Source: Conus ventricosus
Taxonomy: Eukaryota > Mollusca > Gastropoda > Neogastropoda > Conidae
Assembly: GCA_018398815.1 (NCBI GenBank)
Contig: CM031611.1
Location: 43,907,648-43,971,647 of the forward strand
Reading direction: 5' to 3'
DNA: 64,000 bases
Of this stretch, positions 49,901-61,263 are shown piece by piece. The first letter of the stretch is position 1. Each line of letters opens with the position of its first letter. Below the pieces are notes generated by a model, which was not told the origin of the DNA, searched no databases, and worked only from the letters and a program-made list of their open reading frames with translations. Both the position numbers and the translations under genes were made by a program.

Positions 49901-52900
49901 CGCATGTGAAACGCAGGTAACGCTCCAACATTTGAAACCCCCCCTTCGACAACAAAGCTAAAAATAGAGTGCACAGATGACGTCGCCTAAACGGTTCACG
50001 ATTCAGCACAAACCTGTGACGTTTCACACAGAAATAGCTACGCAAAAGCTTGTGGGACACAAAATAGAGTGACGCGTCACGCTTCTTTCTCTGAGTGAAA
50101 CGCAGTGACGCCGGTGCGCGGTTTTCCAGTTTTGGCCAACATCATCACGGAAGAACCGATTTCAACTCAAATATTTGCTTTCAACTGCATGAAGGTGAGT
50201 GACAAATGTTTCTTGATCATTATTCCTTCGTTTTACTGTCATGAATAAGATGATAGTTGTCTTTATCTTGTAAAATTTGTACTTAATCGGCAACTTTCGA
50301 CCGGTTGTTTGCTCCAACACATGGTGTCAAGTGTAACGCAGTTCGACATTTTATCAAATTCATTGTTTCCGCAGCATGGTAGCTATGATTGAATGCATGG
50401 ATATGTCAGTTATTTAAGAAATTGTCGTGTCTGTTGCGTCAAAGTTGATGATTATGACGTAAAATACCAAAATCGCATTTAACGCAACCTTGTTACACAT
50501 GACACGAAATTTGGATTAATCATCGTGTCACAATGTAACTGTGTGAATCCGCTTTCGTGTCGAATGAAGCGCTGGTAACATATTATGTTTTAATTGTTGC
50601 ATAGGTGTGTAAAACTTGATGCACTTATAATTAAATTAATTCAATGCGTTAATTTATGCGAGGTGCCAAAAAAAAGTCACAGCCAAGTGATGAAATGTGG
50701 CTGAATTCAGCAGAATTCATGGTTACCGTCACCTACATTACACTTGACACAAAATCTTAGTGTCTCATGAAACTCTGTTGTTCCAGTTTAGATAAGTGCA
50801 TCTATCTTCATTTCTGCAACAACAAAAAAATATATTATAATCATCATTGTACATTATTCATTTTATTTAATTTTTTTATGTATATTTCTGGTTATTTCTG
50901 TGTAAATTAGAGAAAAGCTTTAACATTTATAACCATGTTACAGGTGGACACCAATCTGCTTGTGCCACTGTCAGTGTACTGAACCAAGCCTGGGAACCAC
51001 TTCCAGTTTCAGCATGAGCGGTTCGTTGAACATTATTTTTAAGAAATCATTTTACCACTACTGTGATTACCTCATCCTCCCCCTCACCTCCCCATCCTTC
51101 TCCCCCCTTCCCAGCCCCCCCCCCCCCCCCTCCCCCCTCCCCAGTCCAGTAAGAAAGGAAAGAAAAGAAAAGGAAATCCTATACCACTTTGTAAAGTGCT
51201 ATTGTTTTTTTTTTTTTTTCAACTTCTTTATCAAGAACTGTGAATTTATAAAAACAGATGAATGATGAATGAAGATTGGTTCCAAATTTAAGCATTTATC
51301 GTGTTAAAGTAAAATAAAGTTTCATTCTGGATACTGTTAGCCTGTGTGTGAGTGATGCATTTTTTCTCCTAATGAATTAGAAAATTATTTAAGATGTGTG
51401 TAAATAACATGTCATCTCCGTGCACTGTCTTTTATCTGTGTCCACTGCAATGTAATTTCCAACATGAATAAAGATTTTCTCATAACAAAATTTTCATAAA
51501 TGATCAAATGTAATGGGATTCATGCTTCTTAAAAGATTGTTATTGTAAATGCATCAAAAAAAAAAAGTGGTGACTTGCAGAATCAAATAATGTTTCAGAT
51601 TTCAGTCTAAGGGTGTCTCTACGACTTTCAACAAGGAGGGAGATTCCGAAAGAAAATGAAATGCCGGCATCTTTGTTGGCTGATGACACTACCAGTGATA
51701 GCTCTCTTTCCAAAGGCGCACTCAGAATGCGCAAATATCGTGCTGGCTTGAAAGAGCAGGGAAAATATGATGACTACAGGGCAAAGGAAAACCTAAAAAT
51801 AAAAGAGAGCAAAGCAAGAAGAACAAAGGAGCAGCTGGCAATTCAAAGGGAAAAAACAAGGATTCGAGTGCAAAGATGCAGACAAAAAAAGAAAGAAGAA
51901 GGCATTCCATTAAATGCGTCCAAACCAAAGGCTATGACAAGAGCTGCTCAAGAGCAAACGCGTGAGACCAACAAGACAAGACAAAGAAATTACAGAAAGA
52001 ATCTGTCTGTACAGAAGAAGACCTGGATAAACAAAAAGAGACGGGAAGCTTACAAGGCAAGAAAGAACTTTTGAAAGTCAACAATGTTGCATCAGCTGAC
52101 CACACTCTGCCTGAATCTTCCCTGGTGCATCTGGTGGATACACAAAGAAAAATTCTGAAAGAAAAGCCATCAGAAAAATAATGCAACAAATGCCACTTGG
52201 TTCCGCAAAAAATATGCAGCAGTTGTCGAGGGCTTGACAAATATCAAGTCACCAAGAAAAAAACAGGCTCTTTTCTCACGGGGACTGTTTCCCAAATCAT
52301 CAAAACGGCTGCAGTTTGGAGATGCCCTTCATGAGGAATTAGGCAATATGCTGAGAGGCATGAAAAAAGTAGAAAAACCCCTGACTCTATCAAAAAAAAT
52401 GCAATTTGCCAAATTTTTGTGAAAGCCGCAAAGAAGAAAGGACAATTGTCTTGGCTTCGACAAGAATTTGGCGTGAAATGGATGTATCTGATGAAGTGCA
52501 GAAATATGGACATCCTGACCAGAAAGAAGAGGAAAGATGCTGTACCACGGGCAACTGTCTCCAGCATTCAACACTTCTTCTCCAGAGGAGACATTTCCAG
52601 GGATGACCCTTCTCCTTCCACTGTCAGTTCGAAATCTCTCGAACCTACACGTTTCATGGAAAAAACTGTGGCAGAAGCTCACAAACAGTTCGTGGAAGAG
52701 ACAGGAGTGGACATTTCTCTGTCAAAATTTGCAGCACTGAGACCCAAAAGAACAAAAACTCTTCAACACAACAAAATGAAGAGTTGCCTTTGTGAGTACT
52801 GTGCCAATGTCACTCTAGCCATCACGGCCATCAGCAGCACTCTGCAGAAGGAAGGCCACCATGATAAGCTCTTCAACTCAAAATACGATGTCATGGACAT

Positions 52901-55275
52901 GACTCTGTGCCCCAGAAACAATAACATAGGCACCTTCAACAGATCTTGCTTCAAGAGAACTTGCAGCAATTGTGGTGTTGGCATTATACGCCAGAAACTT
53001 GCCATTCCACTTGAACAGTTTCCAGACAAAATTGTCCAGTGGAAAGTTTGGCAGCAGATTGAGCAAACGTACATGAACAGTGAAGGCTGCCAGTCCAGAA
53101 CCAGCAAAAAAGGTCTTGTGACAAAAGAAGGACCACTGGATCAACTGGTCTCAGAGCTGGAAGAAAGACTGGAACCGTTTGCTCAACACCTGACAAATGC
53201 GCAATGGCAGCACCGTCAGTTTTCATTGCTGACAGCTGCAGTTCCAGACAAGTGGCTAGTAATGGTCATGGATTTTGCTGAAAATTTTACCTGCTTCTAT
53301 CAGGATGAGGCACAGGGCGCTCACTGGGCAAGGCAACAGGCCACAATTCATCCGGTTGTGGCCTACTACAGATGTCCAGAAGACGGTGAGATCATAAAAG
53401 AAACATTCATGATGATCAGCAGTGATGTCAAACATGACAGCCACGCAGTCCACCACTTTCAGCTTCATGTCACTAACAGTCTTCTCCAGAGAGGCCTGCA
53501 CTTCACAAAGGTCATTCATTTCAGCGACGGGTGTGCTAGCCAGTACAAGGGGAAGACAAGCTTTGCCGACGCCTCCTTTGCTTTGCAAGACTCTGGAATC
53601 CCGACAGAAAAGCACTACTTCGGGTCACGTCATGGGAAAGGCCCTTGTGATGCAGAAATTGGGGTGGTGAAGAGGCCAGCTGGATTGGCAGTAAAAGCAA
53701 GACGGGCAGTGATAGCCAGTGCTGAGGATCTGTACGATTACGGAAAGGCAAACCTGACCAGGCCTTCTGAAGCTACTACACATTCTCATGCACGCCGCAC
53801 CTTCCACTTTGTTCCCATTGGAGCAATCAACCGGGAGAGACCAGAAAGAACAAATGAAGTCAGAACGCTGCCAGGAACTCGAAGTCTTCACTGTGTGCGT
53901 GGCATTCAATCATACACGGTGGCCACAAGAGAGAGAAGCTGCTTCTGCACCAGATGTGTGTCAGGGGAGACTCCTTGTGAAATGAGGGAGGTGTGTGGAG
54001 AATGGACCACTGTTAACCTGAAACACAGTACACGACGACGAGCATTGCCTGTTCATGATGGTAAGCTTTTATTTGCTAACTTCTTTGTCTGTGTAAATTT
54101 TTCTCCTTTTTTTTTTTTTTCAATTCCAAGTAAACGAAAATAAAATAAAATCTTCAAGTAATTTAGAGTAGTGTAATGAAGCAAAAGCCTTGTATGTATG
54201 AAAAGAAATGACACATGAAAGGCAATGACCTGTTTAAAAGAAAGTGCCTCTGTCACTACTTGAGATTGGTGCTATTTTGCTTTCTTTTCCTCACACTTAT
54301 GATTTTTACTTTGGTTAAAACGACAGAAATTGTTTTCTATCAGTCATTTTTTTTTTCCTTTTTATAGCTTTTACAATGTTATTCCTGTTTCTGTTTCAGC
54401 TGTTCCATCCACCTCATCCGAGGAGCCTCCAGAAACTCCCATTACTGATGGCATGGCTGAAACCACTAACTCAGTTGCTGTCTCCTCGTCCCTTGAAGGC
54501 CCAACTGCTGTCCCCATGATGTCCCAAGCGGCTGGTGTTCTCCCTGAGTCGTCAGAAGCTGGAGATGCTAGGTGAGACAAAGCACAAATCCAGCATTTCC
54601 CAACAGAATGAGATATTCTACATTATTCTGTCTGGAAATCCTTTAAATTCACTATATCTTCATAGTTTGTTTTCTGATATACCCAGTGAGTACAATCCAA
54701 ATGCAAAATTGCTTGTAAACAAGTGCTTGCATTTCGTGCACACTCATCCATTGTTTGTTTTTTTCTTTTCCAGCCTGTTCAAAAGTGGAGAATGGGTGTC
54801 TGTCCGCTTTGCCTCCAAGAAGAACGAGCAACACTTCAAAGGAACGGTGAGACATCAGCTATTTTGCATTTCAAAAGAAACTTTGGCAGCTCAGTTTGTG
54901 TGTTTCCTTCCTGTTTATTTATGGTCATTCCTAGTTTTACTGATATTGAGTCATTTTGAAAGTGTGACCATTTGTATGTTAGATGACAATGTTACCAACT
55001 GTTTTAATCTCAACTTTTTTTTTTACAGGTGCTTGCAGTTGGCAGACCTGGTGAGGTCCTCACAGTGGAGGTCCAGACAGAGAAAGGACCACAGGCCATC
55101 GAAGTGCCTGAGGATGACCTTGTTGTGAAATTCCTCGTCAGTGCTGGGAAATTCTATATTTTCCCAAACAGAGACCAAACCTTCTTAGTGTCAAAAAAGG
55201 ATGCAACAAAGATTGACACGCCAGCAGTTGACGCCCGTGACCACTACTTTTTTTAAAGAACTGCCAGCAGAACTG

Positions 55276-55326
<51 letters not shown>

Positions 55327-56569
55327 ACACATGTGTGTGTTTTAACACTTTACAAATTATTTTTCTGTAAAGAACAAGAAATCTACAGTGCTGATTAAAT
55401 ATGGTTTGTACAACATTTCGATTGTATTTCTCATTTGTTTCTAATGAATGAAGCTAAGGGGGTGTGAAATTGGAGGGGGGGGGGGGGGGGGTGAATTAAT
55501 AAGATTTGTAAAGGACTTAAAGTCCTAGACAATGATTGATGGTTAGGTGCTAAAATTCAGTGTACTTCCTTTGAAAGTGATGTTGGTGTCATATGTAACA
55601 CAGTTACGCTTCATGGAAATGGTCACATATTTCTTGAAAGAAAATGAACAACCTTTATTTGCCACATTCATTTCACTTTTTGGATCAGGGGGAAAGAGCA
55701 CAGACCATATCTGGCAAGCAGTTGTTCTTGCACGAGTAACAGCAGAATACTAATGAATGAAGTGTAACTGTGTTACGGTGTCACATAAACGAGTCGATGC
55801 TGGTATCACAGGCAGAAGGGTTATTGCATCAAATCTGTTCATGCACACTTCTAGTAATGTCTGCTAATAGGCTGCCTATGGCCAGTTTTCATTTTTGTAC
55901 AAATAAGGTATTTTACTATTGATGTGGTGTCAACACGTAACGCAGTTACTGTTCCAACACCTTAGGTCTTCCCATGGGCATAGCATAGCAGCAAGTAATG
56001 TCACCGATTTCTTTCTTTTAGAGGATGCCTTTACTTACCTTGAGGTGACAAATTACAAGTTTTCACACTTGTGCAGCCATTTTGAAATTTTGACACTTGG
56101 TCACTCTTTTAGTTACCAGTAGCAAAGAATGACTCAAATATGAATCTGCCGTTTGATTTGGATCTGCACCAAAATGAAACTGGTATGTCTGAGGACAATA
56201 TCTCACCTCTCAATCAAAGTTTCATTAAAATCGCTTCATCAATTTTACGCGTAATCTTGCCAAAGGACAGACGAACCGACCAACAGACACAGACGGCCTC
56301 CTGGGCAGGGAGGACAGGAGGACATGGAGACGCTATGAAGACAAGACATGGACCTACGGGCAAGAAATCACCAGCACTTTCCGGAGGAGGCTTGGAGTAG
56401 ACGCCTGACTGCAGCCCGTAGCCCAGCTTTGCCCTGTCAGCCGCGCCCACACACACAGACACACACACCAGTTTTACTACACGGCATACATTTTTCTTTG
56501 TCATACATTCTACATATCTCTTTGCATTAAATCTTACTTGCCCACTTCAGAAAAAGCTGCTGCAACTTT

Positions 56570-56629
<60 letters not shown>

Positions 56630-56653
56630 TGTGTGTGTGGTGTGTTTGTGTGT

Positions 56654-56727
<74 letters not shown>

Positions 56728-57552
56728 TGTGTGTGTGTGTGTGAGTGTGTGTGTGTGAGTGTGTGGGTGTGTATATGCATGTATATGTTTGAGCGAGTCT
56801 ATGTATTTGTCCGCAAAATGCCATGTCTAATGTTCAAGCTTTTTAGAATAACTCATATGGAAATGAAATGTGTGGTCATGCACAATACATAGATATGGGC
56901 GATTCATTAAACTGCAGTAGTCAATGAGCTTATCAGCAGATAAAGACCATCTTCCCAAAGTCATCCCCCCTCCCCCCAGTCCCTACCTCTGTAATCTACA
57001 AGTGCCAAATCACAACAATAAAACATAAAAAAAGCACAAAATGCTGATCTGACTCTGTAATCTACAAGTGCCAAATCACAACAATAAAACATTAAAAAAA
57101 GCACAAAACGCTGATCTGACTTCTTCACCAAACAGACAATGAGGTGTTACAAATGACCCAAAGATGCAGTTAAAGGTGATACTCACATCTGGACGCCAAA
57201 ATCGGAGATGGGGTTGGAGCTGGTGTTGGTGAAGATGTCCTGCATTTTGTCCACGTACCTGCAAAGCCAGTCACATATGTACATCACACCCATGGCCTGA
57301 GCTCCCCGTCAACTGTCCTTCACTCCATTTCTCAGCATCAGTTATAAAATGTTGCATTCAATTTCAACAAGAAAGCTTTAACAATGTTGTTTTTAACTTG
57401 GAACAAAATGATTTTCACAAAATGTGTCTGTCTAATTTCAAGAAGATAGCTTCAACAAAAGGTATTGTTCTTGATTTCAACAAGACAACTTTCACAAAAG
57501 TGCTGTGTCCAAGGCTTTAACACAAAACGGTGTGTCTAGGAGCTGAATATAC

Positions 57553-57624
<72 letters not shown>

Positions 57625-58029
57625 ATGTGCGTATGTGTGTGTGTGTGTACACATGCGTATGCATGTATGTGTGTGTGTGTGTGTGTGCACTCACACATGC
57701 ATTGTGTACATCTTTTCCTGTCATAATCAGCACTTCTCTCCATTAAATGTCCTCAGAAAGCCTCATGTCAATTGAAGGTTTGAAATTTTTTTTAAAAACA
57801 GGTGCTCCGACATCTAATTATATATTTTTCAGTCTCGCAGGCAGCATTTCAAGAATCTATGATTTAAAAGGAAAACAAATTTCAAATTTTGAGATTCTGA
57901 CATCTTTCTCCAACAGTGATATAACAAGGTCATTTTATTTACAATTTCTATGCAAGTCGTCGTAAAGTTTGCAAAACGCAACGATGACTGATGTAGTGTC
58001 TTCACAAGGTCTGCCATACAAGGACTCTG

Positions 58030-58101
<72 letters not shown>

Positions 58102-61069
58102 CACGCTTTGAAAGAGGGGGAAGGAGAGTGTGAGGGTGTGGTATATGTACAGGTGCACGTAAAGACTTTCTCTTTTTAAAGACTTCCTTTCCCGAGGACT
58201 ATGACTCTGAAGCTGCGACAAAATGAGCCATGCTAGTCTCTGAATGTGATAGCCAGAACAAACAGCACTGAGACCATGATTCTTTGGAGCCATGGAACAA
58301 TTGGAAGATAACTATATTATCATTATCATTAAGACTACTTATAAACCCCCTGTCCTTGGTCAGAGACAAAGCTCCAAGTGCTTTATAGTCTAAGCTCTCA
58401 TGTACACAACAGGCTGCCTACCATGGTAGAGCCAACTGAAGAGCTGCCTGCTGATGCTGCATTCCGTTGTTCCCCTTGTCATTCAGTAGAATATCAGTCA
58501 CTCATTTTTTTTATTGATTCTTTCATTTTTTTTGGTGCATGCTATGTTTATATGTGTAATCCATACCCACAGGTAAACTATCCCTCTCTTTAGAAAGTTG
58601 GTCATGGAATGTTACGTGTGTTCAAGATGTTAGTGTGCATTCATACACAGAACCTTAACTTATAGTCTTTTTGGGAAATGGAATCAGAACTAATCTTACT
58701 CCAATACAAAAATCCCCCTATACCGAAACTTCCAGTGGAGATTCAAACCGCAGCCCCAAGATCACCAGGATCATGAAAGTCTGACGCTCTACCAACTGAA
58801 CGATTTCCACCCCTTAGACGAAACAATAGCAAATATAAAAAAAGAGAGAGAACCCTGACCTTTGCTTGAAGTCTGGAATGGTGAAGAGGACCTGCATGAC
58901 GGAGTTCATGTAACAGCTGTTGCCCAGGTTGTGCATGCCGGTGTAGCCTGGCCCGTACAGAGGAGTCAGCGTGCTGCCCGACTCCTGGATGACGTCCCAC
59001 TCCCGATCCGTGGTTCAGATCGATCTCCAGCTCCACCATGGTTTTGTCAGTCTGCACACACACACACACACACACGTTTGGCCTCTAGAGATCAATACTT
59101 TATTTTCTTCTTTGATCTGTTATACTATGTTTTATGCTCACAGATTTGGGGTATGGTTGGCCCGGTGGGCAAAGCACTGTTGTCATGATGTTGCAGTCCA
59201 GGGTTCAACAACCCCTCATCCCCTCGAGGTAGCCAGGGAAAGAGTTTTTCTCTTCTGTGTCTGTATCTGTTACAGACTTCAATGCCCTCCAAGGGCTTTT
59301 GATAAAACTTCACATCAGAGTTCTGTGTGTAAATGCAGACAGAGACACTGAGAGTGAGACAGAAAGTAAGCGAGCCTAGCAGTATCAATATCTCAAACAG
59401 TGAAATTTATCTCTTACGATCCTTTGGGATTCCAAAAAAGGAAAAAAGGCTCTGTACACCATTACCCACATGATTATGTTATACAGAGTAAACACACTGG
59501 TCATACCTTGCACCAGCTTGAAACTGTGCAGTGTAACACACCAAAATACAGGTTTTCTTCAAAGGCATGTAGTCATATGGTTAGAGTGATTACCTGTAGA
59601 GCTGACTATCATGAGTTCAACTACTCATGGAGTCTGCTTTTCACAGCTTGAAATCCCATGCTGTCCAACCAGCAGTAAAGGTGTACTGATTCAGATCAGA
59701 GAAGGTTAAGGTGGTTGAAGTAAGGTGAATGGGCTCTGCTTTCTGTAACGTTGTGCCCTGGTCATGGTGAGCCTAAAACAGTTCACCGACCCTATAGCCA
59801 TTTAAGTTTTGAGACTTTAACCTTTAACCTCTGGATGTTATTCAGATGATACAAAAGAAATGTTTCGGAGCTGCCAGTCATGAGTTCAAACCAGTCAATG
59901 GGACGGAATTTTCTTCTGTTTTGCTTGAAATCTTCTCTGTTCTCCCAGCAGTGAATGGGTACCTAATTCAGTTTACGGAAGGTTCAAGACATGGCAGGAG
60001 AAGGATGGGCTTTGCCTTCTACCATGCCATGCCCCAGACATGCTGAACCTTCGACAATTCATTACCCCTGTGGCAGACAGTGATGGAACTTTTAATCTTT
60101 AACATAATATTTGAGCAGGCAGGATAACAGATTAACCCTTACACGGCCAAAGGCCCCGTTTGGCAACAATGTGTGTCACTGCCGACATCGCCAAAAAGCG
60201 ACCAGCTAGGGTTACCTAACTCCCGATATTCTCACACTCTAATCTGATGAGACAGAAAGCCAGAAAGAAATGTCATAGTTGGGTGATTCCCTGACCTGTG
60301 CTCACAGCCATTTTGCTTCATCAGAGCGCTGTTCAGTTAAGTGTTCTTTATCAATTTATTCCGATTGTTTTTCCATTCATATGACGTCACAACCAAGCAC
60401 TTCACCTACTCAGCCTCACTGTACATTTACCACAGATCAGGTGCTGGAAATATTGAAAAGACGGTCAGTTGATACTGAATAAGATAAAGAACACCCAGAT
60501 TGTGAACAGCAAACATTTGGCTATGTGAAAGGGGGGGCTTGACCGAATTATCACAGTGGCTGACTGTTGGAGGTGTGCCAACTGGCTGAGCAGTGCTCAG
60601 TGCATTGCGCACACACACACACACTTAAGAGGCCCTTGAACAAGCTTAATGTTGCTGGCTCTGGGCGAACTTTTTGCGCCTATCACTCAGTAAGAGAGGC
60701 CTTATAGGGGGTGAGTAGCAGCCACGAGATAATGAATGAACTGCAAGCCCAGCTGGCTTGCCATGAATCGAGGTCGAAGGGGGCGTGGCTGACTGACTGA
60801 CACGTGTCAGAGGTCTGCTGCAGAGACGAGTTGGAGTGGTGAGCTGCACTCATAGGCCCTAGCAGAATTGCTCTCCAGGTTACAGAGACCCACAGGCAAG
60901 TGCATGACTGTTTTCATAGAAAATATTGCTTTGAACAGTGAGACTGAAAGGGATGTATGTGCATGTGCATGTGTGTGTGTGTATGCGCACATGTGTGTGT
61001 GTGTGTGCGCGCACTTGTGTGTGTGTTCCCTTTTTCTTTCTTTCATGTGTGTACAAGTGGGGCATGAGA

Positions 61070-61138
<69 letters not shown>

Positions 61139-61193
61139 CCCTTCTCTTTTTCTTTCTTTCATGTGTGTGCCATATGGGGTGTAAGCAGTTTGT

Positions 61194-61224
<31 letters not shown>

Positions 61225-61231
61225 TGTGTAT

Positions 61232-61263
<32 letters not shown>

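Larger units (their letters stand above)
49334..56135 (+). mobile_element. 6.8-kb DNA transposon with GAGTCATTC ends, 4-bp duplication and a multi-exon transposase-like gene
   Basis: The left end GAGTCATTCTTTGCTTCTGG (49334) and the inverted right end GAGTCATTCTTTGCTACTGG (56135) match over about 37 bp, allowing a few differences. AAAT flanks both sides (49330-49333 and 56136-56139). Both subterminal regions carry an AAAATGGC block and repeated GTAAC/GTTAC palindromic motifs. The only gene inside runs left to right at 51600-55256. The 4-bp duplication and GAG termini recall the Sola superfamily; that assignment is inference. It sits in a ten-kilobase USP5 intron, opposite to the gene. Confidence 0.75.
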
